A DNA stretch of 64,000 nt from Prochlorococcus sp. MIT 1223 (GTDB lineage Bacteria; Cyanobacteriota; Cyanobacteriia; PCC-6307; Cyanobiaceae): assembly GCF_034092465.1 (NCBI RefSeq), contig NZ_CP139303.1, positions 958,865 through 1,022,864 on the forward strand, given 5' to 3'. Below the pieces are notes generated by a model. It was given only the letters and a program-made list of their open reading frames with translations. It did not search any database and was not told the DNA's origin. The position numbers and the translations under genes were made by a program. Shown piece after piece: positions 1-9,995 of the stretch (positions are counted from its first letter, which is position 1; the number at the start of each line of letters is the position of its first letter).

Positions 1-701
<701 letters not shown>

Positions 702-751
702 TCAACTTTTGAAGATCCTATGTTTTTGAGGTTGCATTGTCTCTGTGATGT

Positions 752-760
752 TTAGCACTC
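752..760 (+). promoter_or_regulatory. CIRCE-like half-site upstream of clpB
   Basis: The nine bases TTAGCACTC are identical to the left arm of the CIRCE operator (TTAGCACTC-N9-GAGTGCTAA) bound by the heat-shock repressor HrcA. They lie about 80 bases upstream of the clpB start, in the eno/clpB divergent region. The right arm is absent (about 2 of 9 positions match), so this may be chance or a decayed site. Functional status is unknown. Confidence 0.2.
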
Positions 761-838
761 CTGGTATTTCAAAATCACTATTTTGCACATTTAGAAGGAG
801 AATGAAGAATAATTCTTGATCGAGAAAATTTACTGAAC

Positions 839-3601
839 ATGAGCATAAGCCTCACTCAAGAACCAGATCGATTTAGTGACGAAGCTTGGAACCTATTGCT
901 GGAAGGGGAAGAAGCTGCCAAAAGGTGGAGGCATGAGAACCTTGACGTAGAACACTTGCTACAAGTTCTTTTTACAAATGAGGACTACAAAAAATTTATT
1001 GAAGTTTTACCTTTAAACCATTTTGATTTACTTGAAAATTTAGAAGACTTTCTTGCTGAGCTACCAATTTCAAAAAGCCAAAACCTTTTTATTGGAGAAG
1101 ATCTTGAAGATTTACTTGAAAACGCAAATAATTTTCGAAAAAGCTGGGGTTCTAGATTAATTGAGATTTCTCATATCCTCAATGCTCTTGGAAGAGATGC
1201 AAGAATTGGTGAACTTTTGTTAGAAGAAGCAGGCCTTCCCAGAGAAAAACTGGAAGCAGAATTACGGAATTTGCCAGTCCCTTCTTCATTCAACAAACAA
1301 GTAAAAAAGGAACCTAATAATAATGTCCGTTCTATTAGAGAAACTAAAAATGAATCAAATAAAACTCTTATAAAAAATAATAATATCTCTTCCTCCAGCA
1401 CAAAAAACAATCCTCAAGCCAATAGCTTAGTTAATACAAATATAGAAAAGGAACAACAACAAAACTCAATAGAAGCTTTTGGGAAAGATCTAACAGAGGC
1501 AGCAAAATCCGGAAAACTAGATCCTGTTATTGGAAGAAGCGAAGAAATACGCAGAGTTATAAAAGTTTTATCACGAAGAGGAAAGAATAATCCTGTATTA
1601 ATTGGTGAGCCAGGAGTTGGTAAAACTGCAATAGCTGAATTATTAGCACAAAGAATAATCTCTAATGAAGTTCCAGAATCTTTAAAAGGTTTAAAACTCA
1701 TTTCTCTTGATATTGGAGCATTAATTGCAGGAACAAAATTTCGAGGACAATTTGAAGAGAGACTAAGATCTGTGCTGTCAGAAGTTAGCAATTCAGATAC
1801 TGGAGTAATCTTGTTTATTGATGAATTGCATAATATTTTAAATAACGATCGTTCAATTGCAGATGCAGGAAGTTTAATGAAACCTGTATTAGCTAGTGGT
1901 GAGTTGAGATGTATTGGAGCCACTACTCCTGAAAACTATAGAAGGACAATAGAAAAAGACCAAGCACTAAATAGAAGATTTCAACAAGTTCTTATAAAAG
2001 AACCTGGTCTTGAATTAAGTCTAGACATTCTTCGAGGAGTTAAAGAAAACTATGAAATTCATCATGGAATTAAAATCTCTGATGAAGCTTTAATAGCAGC
2101 TAATCGTCTTGCTAATAGATATATAAGTGATCGTTGTTTACCAGATAAAGCAATTGATCTAATAGATGAAGCAGCAGCACAATTAAAAATAGAAACCACT
2201 TCTAAACCACAAATTATTGAAGACTTAGAGGCTAAGATAAGTCGATTAGATATTTTTATTATTGAAAATGAAAAAAAAGAATTATTCGAAGAAATGAAGC
2301 GTTTGGAAACAGAGAGAAAAAATCAACTAATTAAATTAAAAGAATTAAAAGAAATGTGGAAGAAAGAGCATATATTAATTGAAGAACTGGAAGTATTGAA
2401 TCAAGAAGAAAGTCAGCTAGAAAATTCAATTACCCAAGAAGAAGAGTTTGGCAACCTTGAAGAAGCCGCAAGGCTCAAGTATGAGGATCTAAATAGGGTT
2501 TCTAAGCGTAAATACGAAATCCAAGAGTATATTCATTCAGACAAAAGATCCGATATTACATTCATTCGAGATCAAGTAGAACCAGAAGATATAGCAGATG
2601 TTGTTGCCAGGTGGACAGGTATACCTGTCAACAAAGTCCTTGCAGGAGAGAGACAAAAGTTATTAGATTTAGAGTCTGAATTAGGCTCTAAAGTAATTGG
2701 ACAATCCAAAGCGGTTGAGGCCGTAGCTGCAGCGATAAGAAGGGCAAGGGCGGGCATGAAAGACCCGCATAGGCCAGTTGGTTCATTTATGTTCTTAGGA
2801 CCAACTGGGGTAGGGAAAACAGAGCTAGCGAAAGCATTAGCTACATCTTTATTTGATGAAGAAGAAGCATTAGTAAGACTGGATATGAGTGAATTTATGG
2901 AGAGGAATGCTGTAGCACGACTTTTAGGAGCTCCACCTGGATACGTTGGATATGAAGAAGGGGGACAGCTAACTGAAGCCGTAAGGAAAAGACCCTATGC
3001 AGTGCTCTTATTAGATGAAATAGAAAAAGCTCACCAGGATGTCTTTAATATCTTGTTGCAAGTACTTGATGATGGTCGACTAACAGACTCCCAAGGAAGA
3101 ACTGTTGATTTTCGTCATACGATAATTGTTATGACAAGTAATCTTGCAAGCAAAGATATCCTGGAAAGTTCACAAAATAATAAGGGGAATGAAGGCAATC
3201 TTGATAATCATTATGACAATCTGAATTCAAAGATTGATAATGCTTTGAGAAAACAATTCCGTCCTGAGTTTATAAATAGAATAGACGAAGTTATTAGGTT
3301 TAATTCACTAAATAGTCAAGATCTAAAACAAATTGTTCGACTTTTACTAGTTGATCTTAGAAAACTCTTAGAAGAACAAGACTTAGAACTTCTTATTGAT
3401 GAAAAATCAATAGAACTTTTAGCATCTGACGGATATGAACCGGAATATGGAGCAAGACCTTTAAGAAGGGCCTTAAGACGAAAGATTGAGAATCCTCTTG
3501 CGACAGAATTATTAGAAGAAAATTTCTTAAACGCAAAAGCCATTCAAATAGAGCCTCCAGGAGAAGGCTCTGAGTTCTTTAAATTTATTGCGATAAACTA
3601 A
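839..3601 (+). CDS. clpB: ClpB-type AAA+ disaggregase (divergent paralogue)
   Basis: Hsp100/Clp ATPase of 920 residues that would unfold or disaggregate proteins with DnaK in the cytosol. Visible order: Clp N-domain (about 10-150); an Asn/Lys/Ser/Gln-rich low-complexity linker (about 155-210); first AAA module with Walker A GEPGVGKT at 256-263; a long charged coiled-coil middle domain (about 460-590), which fits ClpB better than ClpC; second AAA module with GPTGVGKT at 654-661; and a C-terminal YGARPLRRALRR. It is longer than the usual ~860 residues because of the linker. The N-domain looks divergent, so it may be the second ClpB that many cyanobacteria carry. The ATG at 839 starts directly before the N-domain. 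Confidence 0.9.
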   Translation: MSISLTQEPDRFSDEAWNLLLEGEEAAKRWRHENLDVEHLLQVLFTNEDYKKFIEVLPLNHFDLLENLEDFLAELPISKSQNLFIGEDLEDLLENANNFRKSWGSRLIEISHILNALGRDARIGELLLEEAGLPREKLEAELRNLPVPSSFNKQVKKEPNNNVRSIRETKNESNKTLIKNNNISSSSTKNNPQANSLVNTNIEKEQQQNSIEAFGKDLTEAAKSGKLDPVIGRSEEIRRVIKVLSRRGKNNPVLIGEPGVGKTAIAELLAQRIISNEVPESLKGLKLISLDIGALIAGTKFRGQFEERLRSVLSEVSNSDTGVILFIDELHNILNNDRSIADAGSLMKPVLASGELRCIGATTPENYRRTIEKDQALNRRFQQVLIKEPGLELSLDILRGVKENYEIHHGIKISDEALIAANRLANRYISDRCLPDKAIDLIDEAAAQLKIETTSKPQIIEDLEAKISRLDIFIIENEKKELFEEMKRLETERKNQLIKLKELKEMWKKEHILIEELEVLNQEESQLENSITQEEEFGNLEEAARLKYEDLNRVSKRKYEIQEYIHSDKRSDITFIRDQVEPEDIADVVARWTGIPVNKVLAGERQKLLDLESELGSKVIGQSKAVEAVAAAIRRARAGMKDPHRPVGSFMFLGPTGVGKTELAKALATSLFDEEEALVRLDMSEFMERNAVARLLGAPPGYVGYEEGGQLTEAVRKRPYAVLLLDEIEKAHQDVFNILLQVLDDGRLTDSQGRTVDFRHTIIVMTSNLASKDILESSQNNKGNEGNLDNHYDNLNSKIDNALRKQFRPEFINRIDEVIRFNSLNSQDLKQIVRLLLVDLRKLLEEQDLELLIDEKSIELLASDGYEPEYGARPLRRALRRKIENPLATELLEENFLNAKAIQIEPPGEGSEFFKFIAIN

Positions 3602-3679
3602 CAAATCAACTATCAATTAATGTAAGCGCTTGCAGGCTTTTAAATCTGCTCAATTTTTCAATATGATCTTTTCTTTCAA

Positions 3680-3922
3680 GTGACAGGATCTACCTCTCCG
3701 CAGAACGAAGAGCCTTCCAACATTCAAAAGGAAGACTTACCTCCTCCTAAGCAAGGATTTATTGCTTCAACAATAGAAGAGCTAAAATTAGTTGTATGGC
3801 CAACTCGTCAGCAACTTTTCAGCGAATCAATAGCTGTAATTTTAATGGTTACAGTTTCAGCAGCCACAATTGCTGCAATCAGCAGATTTTATGGGTGGGC
3901 AGCCTCCCAAATCTTTCTCTGA
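3680..3922 (+). CDS. secE: Preprotein translocase subunit SecE
   Basis: Small 80-residue membrane subunit of the SecYEG channel in the plasma and thylakoid membranes. A polar Pro/Glu-rich N-terminus is followed by the typical EELKLVVWPTRQQ amphipathic segment (about 33-45) and one transmembrane helix (about 50-72). This is the short one-helix form found in most bacteria. The start is GTG at 3680, with no in-frame ATG before the conserved segment. It lies 42 bases ahead of nusG, the classic secE-nusG-rplK order. Confidence 0.93.
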   Translation: MTGSTSPQNEEPSNIQKEDLPPPKQGFIASTIEELKLVVWPTRQQLFSESIAVILMVTVSAATIAAISRFYGWAASQIFL

Positions 3923-3964
3923 ATTCGATACCTGAACTCAACAACTTTTCAACTTTTATATCCA

Positions 3965-4633
3965 GTGACAGAGCTTGATACAACTTCCAATACACCAGAG
4001 GTATTGGACCTAAGTTCACCCGTTGACGGTGAAGATCTTTCCTCAAAAGCCAATCAATCGGCTCAAACTTCAATAGCAAGATGGTATGCCATACAAGTAG
4101 CGTCAAGCTGTGAAAACAAAGTGAAAGCCACTCTCGAACAGAGAGCTATAACTCTTGGCGTCAGTACAAAAATTCTAGAAATTGAGATTCCCCAAACACC
4201 TGGGGTGAAATTAAAAAAAGATGGAAGCCGTCAAACTATTGAAGAAAAAGTCTTTCCTGGTTATGTCTTAGTTCGAATGGTGCTTGATGAAGACACAATG
4301 ATGGCAGTTAGAAGTACACCTAATGTGATTAATTTTGTTGGAGCAGAAGATAGAAGGGCTACCGGTAAAGCTAGAGGTCACATAAAGCCAAGACCATTAA
4401 GCCGGCAAGAGGTAAATAGAATATTTAAACGAGCAGCTGAAAAGAAAACAGTTGTAAAACTGGACTTGGCAGAAGGAGACCAAATTATTGTGACCTCTGG
4501 GCCTTTTAAAGATTTTCAAGGCGAAGTTATTGAAGTATCAGGTGAGCGCAGCAAGTTAAAAGCTTTATTATCAATTTTTGGTAGAGAGACACCAGTAGAA
4601 CTTGAATTCTCTCAAATCAGCAAACAAAACTGA
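3965..4633 (+). CDS. nusG: Transcription elongation/antitermination factor NusG
   Basis: NusG (222 residues) binds RNA polymerase, suppresses pausing and links transcription to translation or Rho. It has an acidic N-terminal extension of about 38 residues, the NGN domain beginning at ARWYAIQVASSCE, the motif EEKVFPGYVLVRM, and a C-terminal KOW domain (EGDQIIVTSGPFKDFQGEV). The start is GTG at 3965. It sits between secE and rplK in the conserved ribosomal-protein cluster. Confidence 0.96.
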   Translation: MTELDTTSNTPEVLDLSSPVDGEDLSSKANQSAQTSIARWYAIQVASSCENKVKATLEQRAITLGVSTKILEIEIPQTPGVKLKKDGSRQTIEEKVFPGYVLVRMVLDEDTMMAVRSTPNVINFVGAEDRRATGKARGHIKPRPLSRQEVNRIFKRAAEKKTVVKLDLAEGDQIIVTSGPFKDFQGEVIEVSGERSKLKALLSIFGRETPVELEFSQISKQN

Positions 4634-4639
4634 ATTATC

Positions 4640-4667
4640 TAGGTCACAGCCTTTAGTGGGCGGCCTA
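4640..4667 (+). promoter_or_regulatory. Small hairpin in the rplK leader
   Basis: In the 114-base gap between nusG and rplK, TAGG (4640-4643) can pair with CCTA (4664-4667), and GCC (4649-4651) with GGC (4659-4661), separated by an internal loop. No U-tract follows. It could be part of an L11/L1 mRNA leader; ribosomal protein L1 is known to autoregulate this operon in other bacteria. The assignment is weak. Confidence 0.2.
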
Positions 4668-4747
4668 GGGGTTAGGTTTGCTAATAATCCAACTAAACTG
4701 CCTAATTAATTAGTCAGTCAATCCATAGTTATTCAATTTTCCTGAAG

Positions 4748-5173
4748 ATGGCCAAGAAAGTAGTAACAGTGATCAAGCTTGCCTTACAAGCAGGCAAAGC
4801 AAACCCTGCACCTCCTGTAGGCCCTGCACTGGGGCAACACGGTGTAAATATTATGGCGTTTTGTAAGGAATACAATGCGCGCACCCAAGACAAGGCTGGT
4901 TTTGTCATTCCTGTAGAAATTTCAGTCTTTGAGGATAGAAGTTTCACTTTTATTACTAAAACCCCTCCAGCATCAGTTCTTATAACCAAAGCCGCAGGAA
5001 TCAGTAAAGGTTCTGGAGAATCTTCTAAAGGTGACGTTGGTTCAATCAGCCGATCTCAACTAGAAGAAATCGCGAAAACAAAATTACCTGATCTAAATTG
5101 CAGTAACATTGAATCAGCGATGAAAGTTATTGAAGGAACTGCTCGTAATATGGGCGTTACCATCAACGATTAA
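4748..5173 (+). CDS. rplK: 50S ribosomal protein L11
   Basis: L11 (141 residues, normal length) forms the GTPase-associated centre of the large subunit with 23S rRNA and L10/L12. The N-terminal domain shows the proline-rich switch region ([18 protein letters not shown]), and the C-terminal RNA-binding domain ends with [13 protein letters not shown] start at 4748. It begins the L11-L1-L10-L12 series. Confidence 0.98.
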   Translation: MAKKVVTVIKLALQAGKANPAPPVGPALGQHGVNIMAFCKEYNARTQDKAGFVIPVEISVFEDRSFTFITKTPPASVLITKAAGISKGSGESSKGDVGSISRSQLEEIAKTKLPDLNCSNIESAMKVIEGTARNMGVTIND

Positions 5174-5238
5174 AGTCCTAAATCTAATCTGAAATCCATT
5201 GGGGGAGACTTCTTTGTCGACTGTACCCCACAAAAATC

Positions 5239-5943
5239 ATGAAAAACCCTCCTAAAAGAATGGCCCTCCTCAATGCCAAAGTTGAGGATCGAGCTTATCA
5301 ACCAATTGATGCGATTAATCTTGTAAAAGAAAACGCAAATGCAAAGTTCGATGAAACAATCGAAGCTCATATGAGATTAGGTATTGATCCAAAATATACG
5401 GACCAGCAATTACGAACTACAGTTGTACTGCCAGCAGGGAGTGGGCAAAAGGTAAGAATTGCTGTGATTACAAGAGGGGAAAAGGTTGCGGAAGCAAAAT
5501 CTGCTGGAGCAGATCTAGCTGGAGAAGAAGAGCTTGTGGAATCTATAAATAAGGGTGAAATGAACTTTGATCTACTCATTTCAACTCCAGACATGATGCC
5601 AAAAGTAGCAAAACTAGGACGAGTACTTGGTCCTAGAGGACTTATGCCAAATCCAAAGGCAGGTACTGTCACAACTGATCTAGCTAATGCAATAAAAGAG
5701 TTTAAAGCAGGTAAATTAGAATTCAGAGCTGATCGAGCAGGCATAGTTCATGTTCGATTTGGAAAAGCAAGTTTTAAAGCAGATGCGCTTCTGGAAAATC
5801 TGAAAACCCTTCAGGAAAGTATTGATAGAAATAAGCCCAGTGGCGCTAAGGGTAAGTATTGGAAAAGTCTATTTATAACTTCCACAATGGGACCTTCAGT
5901 TCAAGTAGATATCACAGCTCTACAAGACATCACACAAGAATAG
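5239..5943 (+). CDS. rplA: 50S ribosomal protein L1
   Basis: L1 (234 residues) builds the L1 stalk of the large subunit and commonly represses its own operon by binding mRNA. Diagnostic segments are [35 protein letters not shown] and the C-terminal [10 protein letters not shown]. The ATG at 5239 is used. The frame stays open a little upstream but lacks a better start. It follows rplK by 65 bases and is followed by the rplJ leader. Confidence 0.97.
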   Translation: MKNPPKRMALLNAKVEDRAYQPIDAINLVKENANAKFDETIEAHMRLGIDPKYTDQQLRTTVVLPAGSGQKVRIAVITRGEKVAEAKSAGADLAGEEELVESINKGEMNFDLLISTPDMMPKVAKLGRVLGPRGLMPNPKAGTVTTDLANAIKEFKAGKLEFRADRAGIVHVRFGKASFKADALLENLKTLQESIDRNKPSGAKGKYWKSLFITSTMGPSVQVDITALQDITQE

Positions 5944-5969
5944 TTAACTCATTGTTTTATAATAATGTT

Positions 5970-6110
5970 ATGGCGTAAGCCATGGGCATGCGCCCAGCCA
6001 AAGACCGTAGGTAATAAATTCAATTCAATGTGAAAACATCGAACTGAGTTTTATAAATCCTACCGAGGTATACGCAAAGATTTTCTCTAATTCGATTGAA
6101 TCGACAGCGG
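5970..6110 (+). promoter_or_regulatory. Ribosomal protein L10 autoregulatory leader
   Basis: The 236-base gap between rplA and rplJ contains the hallmark of the L10 leader RNA, where the L10(L12)4 complex binds to repress rplJ/rplL. GTAGG (6007-6011, within AAAGACCGTAGG) pairs with CCTAC (6059-6063, within TCCTACCGAGG). Between them TTC-A-ATGT (6024-6031) pairs with ACAT-C-GAA (6036-6043) around a GAAA loop. Borders are approximate. The remaining leader (6111-6179) has no feature I can name. Confidence 0.75.
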
Positions 6111-6179
6111 TCTCGTCTCTATTAATTGAGAAGCTATGGTCGCTTGTCCAAACTCTTCCCCTGATTCGATCCAATTATT

Positions 6180-6707
6180 ATGGGCCGCACACTGGAGAGC
6201 AAAAAAGAGATCGTAGAAGAACTAAAAGTTCTTCTTGACGATGCAGAAATGGCACTAGTGCTTGACTACAAAGGATTATCTATCAAAGAGATCTCTGATC
6301 TGCGGACACGTCTGCATGAAACCAGTGGTATCTGCAAGGTGACGAAAAACACCTTGATGCGAAAAGCAATTGATGGAAAATCCGCATGGTCTCATCTTGA
6401 TTCACTTTTAACTGGAACAAATGCATTTGTTCTAATTAAAGGTGACATAGGAGGAGCAGTGAAGGCTGTTCAGAACTTTCAAAAAGAAACCCAGAAGTCT
6501 CAAACTAAAGGAGGACTTTTTGAAGGTAAGCTTCTTTCTCTTGATGAAATAAAAGCAATCGCAAGTCTTCCTTCTAAGGAAGTTCTTATGGCCCAAATTG
6601 CAGGTGCATTAAATGGTGTTACAACCAAAATTGCAGTTGGTATCAACGAAGTGCCTTCAGGTCTTGCACGGTCTCTAAATCAGCATTCCGACAATGGTCA
6701 AAGCTGA
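6180..6707 (+). CDS. rplJ: 50S ribosomal protein L10
   Basis: L10 (175 residues) anchors L7/L12 dimers to the ribosomal stalk. The N-terminal rRNA-binding domain shows [18 protein letters not shown] and [12 protein letters not shown]. The C-terminal helix that carries L12 follows [23 protein letters not shown] at 6180 directly after the long leader, which resembles the L10 autoregulatory RNA. rplL follows after 51 bases. Confidence 0.97.
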   Translation: MGRTLESKKEIVEELKVLLDDAEMALVLDYKGLSIKEISDLRTRLHETSGICKVTKNTLMRKAIDGKSAWSHLDSLLTGTNAFVLIKGDIGGAVKAVQNFQKETQKSQTKGGLFEGKLLSLDEIKAIASLPSKEVLMAQIAGALNGVTTKIAVGINEVPSGLARSLNQHSDNGQS

Positions 6708-6758
6708 TCTTATTTCTCTCGACTTATCTTTTTTCTCATTAGCTGCTGAATTAAAACT

Positions 6759-7154
6759 ATGTCTACCAAAACAGACGAGATTCTTGAATCTCTGAAATCC
6801 CTTTCTCTCCTTGAAGCTTCTGAGCTTGTAAAGCAAATAGAAGAAGCCTTTGGTGTATCTGCGGCAGCCTCTGCTGGGGTTGTCATGGCGGCACCTGGAG
6901 CAGGTGGCGGCGGTGAATCCGCAGAAGCTGCTGAAGAGAAGACAGAGTTTGATGTCATTCTTGAAAGCTTCGATGCCTCCGCGAAAATCAAAGTACTAAA
7001 GGAAGTAAGAAATGCTACCGGTCTTGGCCTTGGAGATGCAAAAACATTAGTGGAAGCTGCTCCAAAAACAATCAAAGAAGGGATGCCTAAAGCTGATGCG
7101 GAAGCCTTACAAAAGGCAATAGAAGCAGTCGGTGGAAAAGTAACCTTGAAATAA
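6759..7154 (+). CDS. rplL: 50S ribosomal protein L7/L12
   Basis: L7/L12 stalk protein (131 residues), which recruits translation factors. Order: N-terminal dimerisation helices (about 1-35), an Ala/Gly-rich flexible hinge (about 36-58) and the C-terminal factor-binding domain with [20 protein letters not shown] (about 76-95). Last gene of the ribosomal cluster; a strong intrinsic terminator follows within 40 bases. Confidence 0.98.
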   Translation: MSTKTDEILESLKSLSLLEASELVKQIEEAFGVSAAASAGVVMAAPGAGGGGESAEAAEEKTEFDVILESFDASAKIKVLKEVRNATGLGLGDAKTLVEAAPKTIKEGMPKADAEALQKAIEAVGGKVTLK

Positions 7155-7192
7155 AAATCAGTACAAACTGTTTCACTCTTACAATTTTAAAA

Positions 7193-7223
7193 GCCGGTCT
7201 AGATAAAGACCGGCTATTTTTTT
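7193..7223 (+). terminator. Intrinsic terminator after rplL
   Basis: GCCGGTCT (7193-7200) and AGACCGGC (7207-7214) form a perfect 8-bp GC-rich stem around a six-base loop, followed by a run of seven T (7217-7223). It ends the ribosomal protein transcript just before rnhA. Confidence 0.93.
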
Positions 7224-7229
7224 AAAATT

Positions 7230-7706
7230 ATGGATAATAAGAAAGTAGCTATACTCGCTGCAACTGATGGTGCATGTAGTGGCAACCCTGGACCAGGTGG
7301 ATGGGGTGCACTAATTCGTTTTGAGGATGGCAGTGTTGAAGAATTTGGAGGTTTCGAATCAAAAACAACAAATAATAGAATGGAACTATTTGCTGCTCTT
7401 CAAGTATTAAATAGACTAAACAAACTCAATCGACAAGCAAATCTATCTATCAAAACTGACAGCAAGTATCTTATTGATGGATTAAATATATGGATTAAAG
7501 GATGGAAAAAGAAAGGGTGGAAAACAGCTTCTGGCAAACCAGTATTAAACCAAGATCTATGGAAGGCATTAGATATGGCACGAATTGAAGGCGTGGCACT
7601 AACTTATGTCAAAGGTCATAGTGGAGATATAGATAATGAAAGAGTTGATGAAATTGCAGTAAGCTTCTCGAAAAAAATTGCAATCAACCTTAAGGGCATG
7701 AAATAA
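7230..7706 (+). CDS. rnhA: Ribonuclease HI
   Basis: RNase HI (158 residues) cleaves RNA in RNA-DNA hybrids (primer removal, R-loops). The catalytic acidic residues are visible: D13 in [16 protein letters not shown]52 in [11 protein letters not shown]77 in [11 protein letters not shown], and a late Asp in the NERVDEIA region. The [16 protein letters not shown] basic handle is present. ATG at 7230, seven bases after the rplL terminator. It probably depends on its own or a read-through promoter. Confidence 0.96.
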   Translation: MDNKKVAILAATDGACSGNPGPGGWGALIRFEDGSVEEFGGFESKTTNNRMELFAALQVLNRLNKLNRQANLSIKTDSKYLIDGLNIWIKGWKKKGWKTASGKPVLNQDLWKALDMARIEGVALTYVKGHSGDIDNERVDEIAVSFSKKIAINLKGMK

Positions 7707-7713
7707 GTTAGAG

Positions 7714-8889
7714 ATGAATCAATCATTCACAAAAAACGTCATCTATACCCAAGAGCTTTACAAAAAATTCATTGGTCCAATACTTGCGAAAGACGAAGGT
7801 TTTGATGCCGAACAATTATCTGACATTGCTTTAATGGCTCTAAGTAAAGCCTCAATGTATCGTCAATGGCCAGGAATTTCGTTAGTAATAAGTCAGCTCA
7901 AACGTGATTTGCAAATTCATAATGTGAAATTAGAGCAACAACTCTTTGGTTGTCATTTTAATAATCCTGTTGGTCTTGCTGCAGGATTTGATAAAAATGG
8001 AATCGCCGCTGGAATATGGGATTCATTTGGTTTTGGGTTTGCAGAAATAGGCACAGTTACTTGGCATCCACAACCAGGAAACCAGAAACCTCGTTTATTT
8101 CGCTTGGCACAAGAAAAAGGTGCCCTTAACCGAATGGGGTTTAATAATAAAGGTGCAAAAAAAATGGGCCTTACAATAGAGAAACAAGGTCTTAAAAAAA
8201 GTAATTTGAGACCTACTGTTCTGGGCATAAATTTAGGAAAATCTAAAGTCACTAGTCTCGAAAAAGCACCAGAAGATTACGCTGCTTCATTAGAAGTCCT
8301 TGCATCACTCGCTGATTATGTTGTAATCAATATAAGTTCTCCTAATACACCAGGGTTAAGAAAACTTCAGGATTCCAATAAACTAATTCGATTAATCAAG
8401 AAATTAAAAACGATACCACTCTGCCCACCTTTACTCGTAAAAATAGCTCCTGATCTAAATAATTCAGAGATTGATTGTTTAGCAAAATTAGCAAGTGAAG
8501 AAGGTTTAGCAGGGATTGTTGCTGTTAACACAAGTCTCAATAGGCTGGGACTAGAAAAAAGACTAATCTCTCAAACAGGTATTGAACTTGGGAAGGAGTC
8601 CGGTGGACTCAGTGGTGATCCTTTACAAGGTAGAGCCATAGAAGTTCTACGTCGTCTACGTTACAACTCAGTAGACTTAAAATTAATAGGTGTTGGAGGC
8701 ATCAGTACTCCTAAGTCTGCATGGGAAAGAATTGCAGCAGGCGCATCACTAATACAACTTTATACAGGTTGGATTTTTGAAGGGCCTATTTTGGTCCCAA
8801 TGATTCTAGAGGGACTATTAACTCAGATTGATAGGCATGGGTTCAAGAATATCTCAGATGCCATAGGTACAGAAGCACCTTGGATATAA
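7714..8889 (+). CDS. pyrD: Dihydroorotate dehydrogenase (quinone), class 2
   Basis: Fourth step of UMP synthesis: oxidises dihydroorotate using a membrane quinone, with FMN. It has 391 residues; the N-terminal helical extension (about 1-55) marks the membrane-associated class 2 type. FMN-barrel motifs include [51 protein letters not shown] (substrate-binding Asn and catalytic Ser region), IVAVNTS and LIGVGGI. Eight bases after rnhA; the next gene's start overlaps its last ten bases. Confidence 0.95.
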   Translation: MNQSFTKNVIYTQELYKKFIGPILAKDEGFDAEQLSDIALMALSKASMYRQWPGISLVISQLKRDLQIHNVKLEQQLFGCHFNNPVGLAAGFDKNGIAAGIWDSFGFGFAEIGTVTWHPQPGNQKPRLFRLAQEKGALNRMGFNNKGAKKMGLTIEKQGLKKSNLRPTVLGINLGKSKVTSLEKAPEDYAASLEVLASLADYVVINISSPNTPGLRKLQDSNKLIRLIKKLKTIPLCPPLLVKIAPDLNNSEIDCLAKLASEEGLAGIVAVNTSLNRLGLEKRLISQTGIELGKESGGLSGDPLQGRAIEVLRRLRYNSVDLKLIGVGGISTPKSAWERIAAGASLIQLYTGWIFEGPILVPMILEGLLTQIDRHGFKNISDAIGTEAPWI

Positions 8890-9995
8890 AACATCATTCT
8901 CAAATAAGCAATTCGAATAGTTTTCTTCATGGAGGAAATCTAGAGCAAGAAGCAAAACAACTCGGCATTGAACCTCACAAGCTTTTAGATGCAAGTGCTT
9001 CAATGGTTCCATTTTCAGCTCCAAAGGAACTACTGAATCACCTAATCGATGATATACATAACGAGAGATTTAAAACCTATCCAGATAGATCGCATTCTTC
9101 TTTAAAAAAACAAATTGCAAATTGGCATTGTATTGAGCCAGAAATGGTTCTACCTGGAAATGGCGCAGCAGAACTAATTACTTGGTGTGGTCGGGATGCC
9201 TCAATCAATGGCTCAAGCGGACTCCCTGCACCATGTTTCTCAGATTATGAACGAGCAATTAAATGCTGGGAAGGCCGTTTTACTTATAAACCGCTTAAAA
9301 TGAGTTGGGATACATCTCAGCCCAACTCATTCCCACTCAAGTTCGAAACAAATGTTGTATGGATAACAAATCCTCATAACCCTACTGGACAGTTATGGGA
9401 TATTAAATCTCTAATTCCGTTATTAGAAAAACATCAACTTGTTATTTGTGATGAAGCATTTCTTCCTTTAGTAGGCAAAGGAGAAAAACATTCTCTAATT
9501 CCATTGATTTATGATTACAAAAACCTAATTGTTATTCGCAGCCTAACAAAATTATTTGCTATTCCAGGACTACGACTAGGGTATGTAATTAGCACACCAG
9601 AAAGATTAAAAGAATGGCAAGAATGGAGAGATCCTTGGCCAATTAATAGTTTTGCAATTAGTGCAGGGGAAGTATTAATGAAGAATCAAATATTGACAAC
9701 AAAATGGATGACTAAAGTTCAAGAATGGATAAGCAAGGAAGGTCCATGGTTGTTTTCTAAATTAGGAAGTCTTCCTGGAATAACTTCGTATCCCTCATCA
9801 GTGAACTTTCAATTAATTAAGGGTGATAAATGCCTTAATTATTTAAGAAAAAGTCTTGCATACAAAGGTATTCTAGTAAGAGATTGTCAATCCTTTAAGA
9901 ATCTAAGCTCTAGTTGGCTTAGAATTAGTTTACAGAAAAAGACTGAAAATAAAAAAATCTATTACTCTATTAGAGAGATTTTGAAACAGAGTTAA
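8880..9995 (+). CDS. CobC/HisC-like PLP aminotransferase (threonine-phosphate decarboxylase family)
   Basis: Fold-type I PLP enzyme of 371 residues. The N-terminus has the LHGGN motif typical of CobC/CobD L-threonine-O-3-phosphate decarboxylases, which make the aminopropanol arm of cobamides. [15 protein letters not shown] and [16 protein letters not shown] (PLP lysine) follow. The start is TTG at 8880; LHGGN lies only 16 codons in, so a later ATG would cut it off. It overlaps pyrD by ten bases and converges on murG with a 26-base overlap. A cobamide role fits the family and Prochlorococcus metabolism, but a HisC-like role cannot be excluded. Confidence 0.75.
   Translation: MDIKHHSQISNSNSFLHGGNLEQEAKQLGIEPHKLLDASASMVPFSAPKELLNHLIDDIHNERFKTYPDRSHSSLKKQIANWHCIEPEMVLPGNGAAELITWCGRDASINGSSGLPAPCFSDYERAIKCWEGRFTYKPLKMSWDTSQPNSFPLKFETNVVWITNPHNPTGQLWDIKSLIPLLEKHQLVICDEAFLPLVGKGEKHSLIPLIYDYKNLIVIRSLTKLFAIPGLRLGYVISTPERLKEWQEWRDPWPINSFAISAGEVLMKNQILTTKWMTKVQEWISKEGPWLFSKLGSLPGITSYPSSVNFQLIKGDKCLNYLRKSLAYKGILVRDCQSFKNLSSSWLRISLQKKTENKKIYYSIREILKQS

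Noticed and set aside
1414-1923. 169-codon minus-strand frame inside clpB
   Set aside because: It lies entirely opposite the conserved first AAA module; no independent start signal or family resemblance.
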